Origin: Macrobrachium rosenbergii
Taxonomy: Eukaryota > Arthropoda > Malacostraca > Decapoda > Palaemonidae
NCBI RefSeq assembly: GCF_040412425.1
Contig: NC_089742.1
Coordinates: 81,541,539 to 81,605,538 of the forward strand
DNA length: 64,000 bases
Direction: 5' to 3'
Shown: piece after piece, positions 1 through 11,950 of the stretch
Layout of the letters: every line of letters begins with the position of its first letter
Position numbering within the stretch: position 1 is the stretch's first letter
Position numbers and translations under genes: made by a program
The notes under the pieces: generated by a model
Seen by the model: only the letters and a program-made list of their open reading frames with translations
The model's database searches: none
Told to the model about the DNA's origin: nothing

Positions 1-221
1 AGCTTTCAGGAAAGCTGGGGTTACTACCCCAGTCGGCGTCTTCTAGGAAGGCGTCGGTATAAGGAGGGGTGAGTGAATTACCACTACCACGGAAACCTAC
101 TCGAAAGATCTCTCCCTATCAAAATCCCCGGAACAGAGCGGTGAGCCGTTACAGCCCCCACACCAAACACCCGCCAGGACGGCGACACCAGCGCCACCTA
201 CCTCATTCCATTTTCTAGCAC
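1..221 (+). repeat. Left inverted terminal repeat of DIRS copy A (truncated by window)
   Basis: This segment is the reverse complement of about 7760-7976 with few differences. The inner boundary on both sides is a CTAGCAC / GTGCTAG word. The outermost part of this ITR is missing because the window starts inside it. Inverted rather than direct terminal repeats argue for DIRS over an LTR retrotransposon. Confidence 0.92.
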
Positions 222-1951
222 GTGAAATCGCTGTTTCTTTTGTGTGCTCGTCTCCATTATTTTGGAATTTTCTGCTTTCTGCGATGGCGTCGAGCAGCTT
301 TACCATTTCCAAGTTAAGTACCATCTTCTTGTGGGGTTTTGTTCTATTTTTTGGCTGTTACGGTCTCGTATTTTCATAAATATTGAGATCTTATTATGTC
401 GCCACGGCGTCCCCCGCCAGCCATGTCGACCGCGAGGCGACTCCTTCTGTTCTTTTCAGTTGGAGTTGTCTCCTCGTCGTTATAGATAGATTTTGCCCCC
501 TTGGTTCCCTTCCTGGTGGTTCCTTGCGGTGGCTCCCCCCCTTATGAATTACGTTCAATTGGCCTACTGGCCTTTGTGGGAGTGATGCCCCGTCTAGGTA
601 CCCCCCCTCCAGGTTGGGTTCCTGTTATTTTTGGTCTTACTAGGCTAATTAATTTTTGCTTGAAGATGGTGCTCTCTTTTAGTTTTATTTTTATTATTTT
701 ATTGGGTGGTTTTACCTCGGTGCTGGCGGCAGCCTCAGATCTAACCGCTTCCCGTGGTAGGCTACGCTCTCTGTTGAGCACATTTTAGTTTTTATGAGTG
801 ATGGTTATCTTGTGGAGTAGGCTTGTTTGCTTCCATCCCCTTGCCCTGGGTGGGGAGTTCAGGTTGAGGGAGTTTTGTTGCTGTTTCCTCCGGGATCGTT
901 TTTCGGTGGGCAGAGTGAGCCCCTTAGTTCTCTTCCTCCATTTGGGGGGAATCGAGTTCTTGGGATGTGTTTCCTCTAGGCTAGTCGCCCCCTTGCCCGC
1001 CATTCTCGATCCCGGTTGGTTCTCGGCACAAAATTTCTCTCCCTGTTGCTTCCTCCTCCCTTCTGCCCTCCTTTTCCTAGCCTATATTAAGGTTAGGTCC
1101 ATATTAGGCTTCGCCTAGGTAGGAGTCGGGCTTCGGGTTGCGTTGCTTCCAGTCATATTACCCTTCCAAGATTCATTGTCTGGGAGGTATGGTGCAGTTG
1201 AGCGGGTGAGCTTCTCCCCGTCTCCTGTTCCTTCCTGGTAGCCTACTCCTCCTCCTTCCCCCCCTCCTCCTCTCTCCAGCCTTGCTCTACTCGTGCGGGT
1301 GACGCTAGATGGCGTTTTCTCCGAGTTCAGGGACTTCTCCTGTTGGTTGAGGGATTCGCTCCCTCCCATATCGTCCCTAGCATCGCTGTATTGGGGTTGG
1401 TGGTTTGTTTACTCGAACGTGTTCGAGTCACTCCTCGTCTCCCCGTCGGGTTACGTTGATACGGTAATATATATTGCTTCAGCCTATGTTATGAACATAC
1501 GAGCATTTTACCCGTCTTGTTTCTCCGGCGGGGAAGTAAGGGCGGAAGGTTTTTCATTTTATAGAGGAGCGGATCCTTCCGTCCTCTTGAGTTCTTACCA
1601 TCACTTGTTACTGTTATTATTTTTTAGATAAGTCTGTTTATCTACAGGAGTACTCTCCTTAATTCATTATATATATTATATACGTGAGTCCGGTCCTATA
1701 CCAGGGGTCTCCGCCGTTATTTTACTGGCAGCCCTTATGGTTAGTTCCTGGTCTCTCTTTCCTTCATTCCCCGGAGTACTCCGGGGTCTGAAATCCTTTA
1801 CCTTCCACTCTATGTAATTTAGAGCTTATTGGCCCAGTTTATGATAAGGGAGTTCTTCTCCGCCGGAGTATTCCGGTTGCAGTTGAGTTTCCCGGCCTCG
1901 CCAGCTTTAGTTTGCTTAGGGTGGGAGGTTCATGTACTTTTCTACTTACAG

Positions 1952-2122
1952 ACTGTTCGCTGTGAGGAGCCGGGGTGCACCGCCTCCCTCCAACAACCTT
2001 ACGGTCACGTAGTTTGCCGGACCCACGCTGGTTGTGCGGTCCGACTGGATGACCTGGTTGTCTGGCACCCTGATGGTTGTGAGGTTTGCTTCGCTCTCTG
2101 CACAACTGTCCAGGATGAGTCG
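1952..2122 (+). CDS. DIRS copy A gag-like ORF1, internal Cys/His-domain exon
   Basis: A 57-codon open segment bounded by a 3' splice signal (TTACAG just upstream) and a 5' splice signal (GTAAGT just downstream), both in phase 0. It encodes a Cys/His-rich domain: CEEPGC, then CRTHAGC, then WHPDGCEVC and a final Cys, which looks zinc-binding. Copy B has the same exon at 15804-15974 with identical length, motif and splice sites. That supports real splicing in this element rather than chance. The domain resembles the N-terminal Cys-rich region found in DIRS ORF1 (gag) proteins. The upstream exon with the start codon was not identified. Confidence 0.7.
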
Positions 2123-2239
2123 GTAAGTGACAGTCTTTACATTACTCCTGCTTTATGCTCCTCATATTGTATATTGTATATTGTTTATGAGGTTCCCGGA
2201 ATGGTTTTCGTTCTTAGCTAATTGTTGGTTTTCTTACAG
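2123..2239 (+). other. Putative spliceosomal intron inside DIRS copy A gag
   Basis: 117 bp beginning GTAAGT and ending TTCTTACAG, between the Cys/His exon and the gag body. Copy B has the matching intron at 15685-15803 (119 bp). Both junctions are phase 0. Confidence 0.6.
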
Positions 2240-4266
2240 GCGGACGAAGCTTCCAAGAAGTCTGCCTTGGAATCCCTCCGGGCCTGGGTGGCTGGGTTTG
2301 GCAGGAACGTTCCGTCGGGGAAGCCCTACGTCCTCGACGCCAGGTTGAGGACTTGCTCTACCCGGCGCACGGGTGGCGGCGCAGTGCCTGAAGACCTTGC
2401 CACCCCTATCATCCAGCAAATCCGGGATGAGACCCAGCCACCCCAAGCGGATATCCTCTACGCTGAGGTCTCGGAGGATGTAGCCGCCATGGATCTTAAC
2501 CTGGAACCGATGAACATAGAGCAGGACCAGGTGGTAAGTGGTGAGGTAAGTGAGGTTGTTGGGGCGGGCCCCCCTTTATTTGACTCCCCTGCTTCATCCA
2601 TATCTTCTTTTGCAGGCTTTGTGAAGTCTTCCTCCTTGGGTGATAGAGCTCCGTCTGCTATCCCCAAGTTGAAGTTGAAGACTTCATGGAAGGCGAAAGG
2701 GCTACAAGTCCTCGCCTTCCAAGAAGGCATCACCCTTCCCCGTCGAAGGCTAAGGTTTCAGGACCTGTAGCCTCCGGGAGCAAGTCTGGTTCCTCCAGCA
2801 AAGGCGCGAGTAAGAGGGCTGCAAAACCAAGCCCTCCTCGCCAACCTGCTTTCGACGCAGAGGCCTTTGCCAATCAGCTCTATAAGCGATTTACAGAGGA
2901 CCTGGATTCGAGATTTAGCGAAATCTCCGAGAAGTTGGCCAGTCATGATAACATACTGGCGGGAATGGCTCACCCACCCCCAGCCGAACCACAGTATGTT
3001 ATCCCCGACACTGCGGACCTCCCGCCGTTCGATGTCGGTAACCCTTGGCGATTCGCACTCCGGGCCATCCAACATGATGGCAAGCTGACACTTGATGGTC
3101 TTGGCACGAGACGGTTGGAGGAATTGGAGTTCTTCCCCCGATCTCCTGCCCCCTTACCCAGGCTTCGTGGAGGCTTACGGAGGAAGCTTGGATTCGGTCA
3201 GACAAGGTTCCTAGGAGACTGTCATCGTCCCTAGGGACCAAGCTCAGTCGGCTCTTCTGCGCACTCTGGACGGAGTGGCAGGCAGACAATCTGACGGTTG
3301 ACTCCTTTCAGGGCAACTTTACCATGTTCGCCCTGGGAGACAACCTACCCACCCCTTGCTTGACAAAGTCGCTCTGGCTACGGCCCGAGCGTTTTCGATG
3401 GTAATCCGTTACCACAGCTAAGGGAGACAGACCCTACTTCCCTGGTATTCCCAGGAAGTAATGAGTTCTGGTTAGACGCCCCGTCCACTTTCACGGTCGG
3501 GAAGCTGGACCCCTTCTGCGCTTCCACGCAATTCAGTGAGCAGCTCCCCAAGCTGCCGGAAGCTCTTTTGAAAGCGGAGTTTGATGCTCGGGTTAAGTTA
3601 GCCCGGTCCTTGAACTCCGTATGCCTTACGGAAGCTACTGCCGTCTCCTGCTCGGACGAGCCTTTCTTCCAAGTTTTGGCTAAATCCTTGCTGGCAGGCT
3701 TCCAGTCTGACTTATTTGAATTTATCATGGCCAGACTGGAATGTAGGAAGTTCATCTTTGCCGATGCGACTATCCGCCACGAGCCTAACAAGCTCGTGAA
3801 AAGCTCGATCTGGGGACCTAACCTCTTCCCTGAAGAGGAGGTCACGAATGTTATGGCCGAGGCTACACGGGCCAACCAGAGTCTTCGTTCTCGCTGGGGC
3901 ATTTCGGCCTATAAGCGTAAGACCCCAGAATCGGCCGGCCCCCAATCGAGAGGAGGTAAACGCTTCAGGAGGCATAAGAGGCCCCACCATCAGGCGGTAG
4001 TCCAAGCCGTCCCGGTCTCGGCAGTAGCGCAGCCTTCTACTTCCAAGGCTCACCCCCAACAGTATGTGCTGGTCCAACCAGCTGCACCCTCCTATGTGGC
4101 CTCACCGGCGTACAACCCCACATATGAGGGCCGTGGTTATTTTCACGGCCTTAATAGGGTTGCAAGGGGAGGAAGAGGCAAAGCCCCTCATAGAGGGAAG
4201 CCCAACACCACCCCAAGGGGAAGACCTGGACGTGGTAGGGGGAATAAACCCGCTCCCTCCCACTGA
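2240..4266 (+). pseudogene. DIRS copy A gag-like ORF1 body, frameshifted
   Basis: Likely the nucleocapsid-like ORF1 protein of the element. Homology with copy B runs through three segments: 2240-2700 (start ADEASKK, then RNVPSGKPYVLD), 2686-3180 (Ser/Lys-rich linker, then FDVGNPWRFALRAI and LGTRRLEELEFF) and 3568-4266 (RSLNS, FQVLAKSLLAGFQSDL, FIFADATIRHEPNKL). The C-terminus is rich in Arg and Gly, as expected for an RNA-binding tail. The segments lie in different frames, with shifts near 2700, 3180 and 3365 when compared with copy B, so it cannot be translated as one protein. The end overlaps the start of the RT reading frame. No protease domain is visible. Confidence 0.8.
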
Positions 4267-6088
4267 GAGAACACAGGTAGGCGGTCGCCTGTTTTGGTTC
4301 AGGGACCAATGGACCTTCAGCCCTTGGGCACACAGCATTGTGTCCAAAGGACTAGGATGGAGCTGGATCAAAAACCCTCCTCCTCTAACCAGGTTTTACC
4401 AGCCACCCACATCAATCCTAAAGGATTACGTGACAGAATTGCTCAACAAACGAGCAATAAAAGAAAGTAAGGCACCTAAAGTTTCAAGGCAGGTTATTCA
4501 CTGTTCCAAAAAAAGACTCCGATCAGCAAAGAGTGATCCTGGATCTGTCGCGTCTAAATCTCTACATAAATGCGACAAATTTCGCATGCTTACGGTAGCT
4601 CAAGTACGGACTCTACTTCGCGTGGAGCCGTCACCACCTCTATCGATCTTTCAGACGCTTATTATCACGTCCCGGTTGCGCGGAACTTCTCTCAGTTCCT
4701 CGGTTTCAGACTCGGGAATCAAGCCTACTCCTTCAGGGTCATGCCCTTCGGTCTGAACATTGCGCCCAGGATATTCACAAAGCTGGCGGACACGGTAGTA
4801 CAACAACTCCGGTCTCAAGGGATATCCCTAGCAGCATATTTGGACGATTGGATAATTTGGGCACCAACAGTTCGGAGTGTCAGAAAGCTATGTCCATAGT
4901 CATCAATTTCCTGGAGTCGCTGGGTTTTCAACTGAACAGAGAGAAGTCCCGTCTGACTCGGAGTCCCGGTTTCAGTGGTTGGGTCTCCAGTGGGATCTGT
5001 CATCTCACACGCTGTCCCTTCCGCCTCCCAAGAGGAAAGAGATAGCATCTCTCACCAGGAGATTCCTCAAAATCCATCAGCATCCCGCCGGTCCCAAGAA
5101 AGGGTCCTTGGATCTCTTCAGTTTGCCTCAGTGACAAACCTGCTATTAAAAGCGAAATTAAAAGACATAAACAGAGTGTGGCGGAGTCGAGCCAATGTCA
5201 AGCTCAGAGACAAGGTCTCCTCTATTCCTCAAATCTTAAAGACAAGGTTGCGACCTTGGACCTCGGTCAGAGGCCTGTCCAATACAGTTCGCTTCAATTT
5301 CCCCCTCCGGCACTAGTAGTTCACACAGACGCTTCCCTAAGCGGCTGGGGGGGATATTCACCAAAACAAAAGTACAAGGAACGTGGTCCACAATGTTTCA
5401 GCAGTTCCATATAAATACCCTGGAAGCTATGGCGGTCTTTCTAACTCTGAAGAAAATCCGCCCCCCAACCGGATTCATATCAGGTTGGTATTGACAGCGC
5501 AGTGGTAGTTCATTGCATCAACAGGGGCGGCTCCAAATCAGGCCGAGTAAACCAAGTAATGGTTGCTATCTTCTCCTGGCGAACAAGCACGGCTGGCACC
5601 TGTCAGCCACCCACCTAGCGGGGTGCGGAACGTGGTGGCGGATTCCCTGTTCAGGACTACTCCGTTGGAGACGGAGTGGTCCCTGGGCGTGGAATCTTTC
5701 AAATGGATTTGCCGCCGGGTTCCGGGCCTCCAAGTGGATCTGTTCGCAACGGAGAGCAACTTCAAGCTCCCTGTTATGTGGCCCCCTACCTGGACCCTCA
5801 GGCGTTCGCCATAGACGCAATGACAGTAGATTGGAACAATTGGGAGAAGATTTATCTTTTCCCCCAATAAATTTACTGCTGAAAGTTTTACACAAACTCA
5901 GGACATTCAAAGGTCAATTAGCCCTAGTAGCCCCCTATTGGCCGAAGAGCAATTGGTTCCCTCTTCTTCAGGAACTGGGATTACGGAGTCTTCGGATTCC
6001 CAAGCCCATTCTGACTCAGACAGTACAAACCAAGACTGTGTCAGCTTCCTCAAGAATTCAGAATGCCCTAGTTTTATGGACTTTATAA
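4222..6088 (+). pseudogene. DIRS copy A reverse transcriptase-RNase H, frameshifted
   Basis: Reverse-transcribes the element RNA in the DIRS cycle. Landmarks in order: the entry motif VGGRLFWFRDQW near 4275; SIDLSDAYYHVPV; VMPFGLNIAPRIFTKLA; the catalytic YLDD box at 4837-4848, followed by W; RNase H start VVHTDASLSGWGG near 5320; and the DIRS-typical C-terminal DLFATESN block near 5730. It ends at a stop after NALVLWTL. The frame changes several times (about 4500-4600, 4900-5180, 5480-5560, 5790), so it is a pseudogene, although the RT active-site residues are still encoded. The last 150 bp overlap the YR gene in another frame, which is usual for DIRS. Confidence 0.9.
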
Positions 6089-7046
6089 AATTGCAGCCCA
6101 AAAAGGAGCGAACATTGACCCTGTCAACACTCTGTTTTTAGAATCAGATAAAAGAGATTCTACTATTAGACAGTATGACTCAGCAGTCAAAAAATTAGCC
6201 TCCTTCCTAAAAGCATCTGAAGCCAAAATCATGACAGCTAATTTAGAGTTTCCTTCTTTAGATCATTGTTTGAGAAAGGCCTTGCTCGGCCACTATTACC
6301 ACAATCAAGTCAGCATTAAAGAAAGTATTTCTTTACGGCTTTAAAATCGACCTTACAGATTCCTACTTTTCATCTATCCCCAGAGCATGCGCTCGTCTGA
6401 GACCAGTATCACGCCCACAGTCTGTTACGTGGTTTCTCAATGACGTCCTCAAGTTAGCATCAGAGATGGATAACTTTCATTGCTCTTATCAGGATCTGTT
6501 AAGGAAGACTTTATTTTTGATTAGCTTGGCTTCAGGTGCTAGAATCTCAGAGCTGTCGGCTCTCACTAGAGGTGATAATTATGTGAACTTCCTCCCGTCT
6601 GGAGAGGTCCTCCTTTCCCCTGACCCTAGATTTTTAGCTAAGAATGAAGACCCACAGGACAGGTGGTCTCCTTGGAAGGTGGTGCCCCTTCCTCAAGACC
6701 AGTCTTTATGTCCAGTTTATACACTTAAATCTTACCTTTTAAGAACTCCACAGAGTAAGTCGGGTCCTCTTTTTATCAGGGAGAAAGGTGGTACTCTTTC
6801 ACTAAATGCTATAAGACAACAAATTCTATATTTCATTAAACAGGCCAACCCAGATTCAGTTCCCAAGGTTCATGATATTCGAGCAGTTGCTACTTCCATT
6901 AATTACTTTCATAATATGGACTTTTCGGAGTTATCTAAATTTACGGGTTGAAATCACCTCTAGTGTTTAAACGCCACTATTTAAAAATCGCTCAAGCCCT
7001 GAAATTTTCTACCATAGCTGTGGGAAGTGTCATCTCCCCACCTTAA
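5938..7046 (+). pseudogene. DIRS copy A tyrosine recombinase, frameshifted
   Basis: The integrase of a DIRS element: a phage-lambda-type tyrosine recombinase that joins the circular DNA intermediate to the genome. The N-terminal SAM-like part starts around SFLKNSE (about 6045) and continues through STIRQYDSAVKKLASFL near 6165. The catalytic core is open over 6466-6951 and shows the first Arg in SGARISEL, then the box HDIRAVATS. The nucleophile Tyr codon is at 6978-6980 in RHYLK, but a one-base deletion near 6950, relative to copy B, puts it out of frame after TG. The true stop would be 7044-7046. A second break lies near 6340. The recombinase is therefore inactive as written. Confidence 0.9.
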
Positions 7047-7611
7047 TTAATCATATCCTTGTCCTTTCCTTTCCCCCCCGCCCGCCTGCCTCATTTACTT
7101 TTCTGCTTATTCTCCTGGTTGATTATACCTCACTGCCTGGCTCCTCATATTGATGTTTCTTGTACCTGTTGATGGAAAAAGTGTAATCTGACATGCCATG
7201 ATTGTTTTTCTTATGGGGTACTGGACAGTTTTTATTTGGCTCCACGTACCCCAGATGGATGTATATGTTAATGCTCATTGATTTTGTCTCTTACGTGTTT
7301 AGCCTAAGTTTACGTGTATAGTATTAAGGTTATATTTGCAGTTATTTTGTGCGCTTTTCATGTTTCACCTTGCTTTAAGTAATTTTAAGGTTTTTGGGGC
7401 TTCTTCTCCGTCGTGCCGGGGACCTCCCCACGTTTCATAGTATTAAGTTTTTTAATGTGCCTTAGATTTAGTATGCCTTAGTCTTAATATTCTTGCTACA
7501 CGGAAGAGATTGCTTAATTAAAATTATTTTGGTAAAACTTTTGCCTTTTCTTCAGATTACCCCCCATTTCTTTTTCCTGGTAGTTGCAGCCTTGGCATGA
7601 TTCTCTATCAC
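7047..7611 (+). other. 3' non-coding region of DIRS copy A
   Basis: AT-rich stretch between the YR stop and the ICR. It has no convincing ORF. Parts, such as the pyrimidine/CCCGCC tract near 7070-7090, are recognisable in copy B at 10840-10870. Confidence 0.6.
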
Positions 7612-7705
7612 GATTTCACCGGCTGACACGGACTGGACTCAGAAAAGGGATTTTGACAAAGGAAAAATCTATTTCTGAGGAAGGTCCGTGTCACCCGGTG
7701 ACCCT
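7612..7705 (+). repeat. Internal complementary region (ICR) of DIRS copy A
   Basis: The right arm (7670-7702) is complementary to the element's right end at 8033-8070. The left arm (7612-7646) should be complementary to the left end, which is outside the window; it matches the equivalent arm in copy B. The centre, 7649-7669, is a hairpin with stem GATTTT / AAAATC and loop GACAAAGGA. In the DIRS model the ICR templates completion and circularisation of the DNA. Confidence 0.88.
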
Positions 7706-7759
7706 CCCTGAATCACCTAGTACTCTCCCCCCCTCTTGCACATGCCAAGTCTGGGGTTA

Positions 7760-8088
7760 GTGCTAGCATGGAATGAGGTAGGTGGCGCTGGTGTCGCCGT
7801 CCTGGCGGGTGTTTGTGTGGGGCTGTAACGGCTCACCGCTCTGTTCCGGGATTTTGATAGGGAGAGATCTTTTGAGTAGGTTTCCGTGGTAGTGGTAATT
7901 CACTCACCCCTTCTTATACCGACGCCTTCCTAGAAGACGCTCGACTGGGGTAGTAACCCCAGCTTTCCTGAAAGCTCTTTTTCTCTGGTATATCTAGCAA
8001 GGTTATACCTAGAAATTCGTGCTGTAATGGAATTTCACCGGGTGACACGGGACCTTCCTCAGAAATAGATTTTTCCTTTGTCAAAATC

Positions 8089-8092
<4 letters not shown>
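7760..8092 (+). repeat. Right inverted terminal repeat and terminal extension of DIRS copy A
   Basis: 7760-7976 is the inverted copy of 1-221. The outer part, to 8092, contains TCACCGGGTGACACGG and the terminal sequence that folds back on the ICR. The element stops at AAAATCCC and is followed directly by (TA)n. Confidence 0.9.

Positions 8093-8122
<30 letters not shown>
8093..8122. repeat. (TA)n microsatellite at the 3' edge of DIRS copy A
   Basis: An uninterrupted TA dinucleotide run that directly abuts the DIRS terminus. Confidence 0.97.
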
Positions 8123-9850
<1,728 letters not shown>

Positions 9851-9851
9851 A

Positions 9852-10189
9852 AGGGATTTTGACAAAGGAAAAATCTATTTCTGAGAGAGGCCCCATGTCA
9901 CCCGGTGAAATTCCATTCTTACACAAATTTCTAGGTACAAATATTGCTAAATATACCAGAGAAAAAAGCTTACAGGAATGCTGGAGTTACTACCCCCAGA
10001 TCGAGCACCTTCGATGAAGATGTCGGTATAACCAAGGGTGAGCGAAGGAATCACAACCACAGAGCCACACTCGATAGACATCCCCATGTCAATATCCCCG
10101 AGAAGAGTGAGGGGCCGTACCAGCGCCCACGCTCCCCAGCCCGCCACGCGGCGACTCCAGCGCCATCTGAACTCATTCCAGACTAGCAC
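9852..10189 (-). repeat. 3' terminal extension and inverted terminal repeat of DIRS copy B
   Basis: 9897-10189 is the reverse complement of about 17966-18259. The outermost 45 bp (9852-9896) are the terminal extension complementary to one arm of the ICR at 10253-10308. Confidence 0.92.
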
Positions 10190-10252
10190 CATCCCCAGGC
10201 TTGGCATGAGCCAGCAGGGGGGCGAACCTGTACCTCAAAATATTCTAGGGGG

Positions 10253-10345
10253 GGTCACCGGGTGACACGGGGCCTCTCTCAGAAATAGATTTTTCCTTTG
10301 TCAAAATCCCTTTTCTGAGCTCGGCCCCATGTCACCCTGTGAAAT
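10253..10345 (-). repeat. Internal complementary region of DIRS copy B
   Basis: One arm (10253-10308) is complementary to the element end at 9853-9910, including GAGAGAGGCCCCATGTCACC. The other arm (10313-10345) is complementary to the opposite end at 18245-18275, sharing CTGAGCTCGGCCCC. The hairpin at 10288-10308 is identical to that of copy A. Both arms can be checked here because both element ends are in the window. Confidence 0.93.
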
Positions 10346-10884
10346 AGTATCAGAGAATCATGCCAAGACTGCAAAGCTGCAACAAAATACAAAAGGTAAT
10401 TGGAAAGAGACACATGCTATGGAAAAATAGATTTAATAAAAATATCTCAACAATGAAAATTGGGCTTAACTATAAGTAAATACTGGTGGCATATTACGCC
10501 TCACATCAAAGATTACCATGAAATAACAAACTTAACCTAGGAACAAGGTAGAAATACAAACATGTAGTACAATAGGGGAAAATAAAAGGCCCCTACAAAT
10601 CCATAGAATAACCAGTAATTACAAACTTAAACCTAAAAGCAATGAGATACAATTGAAAGACAAAAATATATAAGGTATATGAAGCAAAATAAAAACCGCT
10701 TCAGTACCTCTGACTAAATCTAAATCCGCAACATATCAAATTCCAAAACACAAGACAAGCAATAATCAGATAAACCAATATCGAGTATGAGGAGCAAGGC
10801 AGCGAGGCATGAACGATCCAGAAAGGCAGGCAGTGAAATAAATGAGGCAGGCGGGCGGGGGGGAAAGGAAAGGGGTAAGGATAA

Positions 10885-11950
10885 TTAAGGTGGGGAGATG
10901 ACACTTCCCACAGCCACTGTAGAAAATTTAAGAGCTTGAGTGATTTTAAATAGTGGCGTTTAAACACTAGAGGTGATTTCCATCCTGTATATTTGGAAAG
11001 TTCAGCAAAATCCATATTATAAAAATAATTAGTGGAGGTAGCTACTGCTCGGATATCATGAACCTTTGGAACTGAACCGGGTTAGCTTGTTTAATAAAAT
11101 ACAGAATTTGTTGTCTTATAGCATTCAAAGAGAGAGTACCGCCTTTTTCCCTGATGAAAAGAGGACCCGACTTAAACTGTGGAGTTCTTTGTAGGTAAGA
11201 CTTTAAGGTAAATACTGGACATAATGACTGGTCCTGAGGAAGAGGCACCACCTTCCAGGGGGACCACCTGTCCTGAGGGTCTTCATTCTTAGCTAAGAAC
11301 GTATGATCAGGGAAAGGAGGACTTCTCCGGATGGAAGGAAATTAACATGATCATCACCTCTAGTGAGGGCCGATAGCTCTGAAATTCTGGCACCTGAAGC
11401 TAAGCTAATCAGAAACAAGGTTTTCTTAACAGATCCAAGTATGAGCATAGAGAATTATCAATGTCAGTGGCTAATTTCAAAACATCGTTGAGGAACCAGG
11501 TAACGGAAGCAGGGCGAGTTACTGGTCTCAAACGGGCACATGCTCTGGGGATGGAGGAGAAGTATGAATCTGTAAGGTCAATATTAAAACCGTACAAAAA
11601 TACCTTCTTTAAGGCTGATTTAGCTGTAGTAATAGTGGCCGGGGCAAGGCCTTTTCAAATAATGACCTAAAAGGAAGTAACTGCTAAGTTGGTTGTCATA
11701 GTTTGAGCTCCAGATGCCTTAAAAAGGACGCCAATTTTTTGACTGCTGAATCGTATTGTCTGAGAGTAGAATCTCTCTTGTCTGATTCTAAAAACAGAGT
11801 GTTGACGGGGTCAATGTTTGCTCCCTTCTTTGCAGCAAACTTTATAAAGTCCATAAAACCAGTGCATTCTGAATTCTTAAGGAAGCTGACACAGTCTTTG
11901 TTTGTACAACTTGGGTCAGTCTGGGTTTGGGTATCTGATGACACCGCAAC
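10885..11950 (-). pseudogene. DIRS copy B tyrosine recombinase, frameshifted
   Basis: The site-specific recombinase that integrates the element. Reading downwards: SAM-like N-terminal segment (SFLKNSE, then DSTLRQYDSAVKKLASFL near 11740), a core containing PLPQDQSLCPVFTLKSYL (11251-11042), then TGWKSPLVFKRHYLK, with the catalytic Tyr codon at 10950-10952. Relative to copy A there is a one-base deletion near 11080 that destroys the HxxR box, and another indel just after the Tyr. The breaks are at different places from those of copy A, so the two copies decayed independently. Confidence 0.88.

Larger units (their letters stand above)
1..8092 (+). mobile_element. DIRS-type tyrosine-recombinase retrotransposon, copy A
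   Basis: A nearly full-length DIRS1-like element on the plus strand. The order is inverted terminal repeat (ITR), gag-like gene, RT-RNase H, tyrosine recombinase, internal complementary region (ICR), ITR. The right end is at about 8092, where the element meets a (TA)n tract. By comparison with the right ITR, about 100 bp of the left end lie before the window. There is no LTR, integrase or aspartic protease. All three ORFs carry frameshifts, so this copy appears dead. It shares family-level identity with copy B at 9852-18283, which lies in inverted orientation. DIRS elements are known to replicate through a circular intermediate that the YR integrates without target duplication. Confidence 0.93.

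Noticed and set aside
1839..2105. Minus-strand ORF opposite the gag Cys/His exon, and other long antisense ORFs such as 3378-3902
   Set aside because: GC-rich retroelement coding DNA often leaves open antisense frames; the sense strand carries the conserved motifs in both copies.
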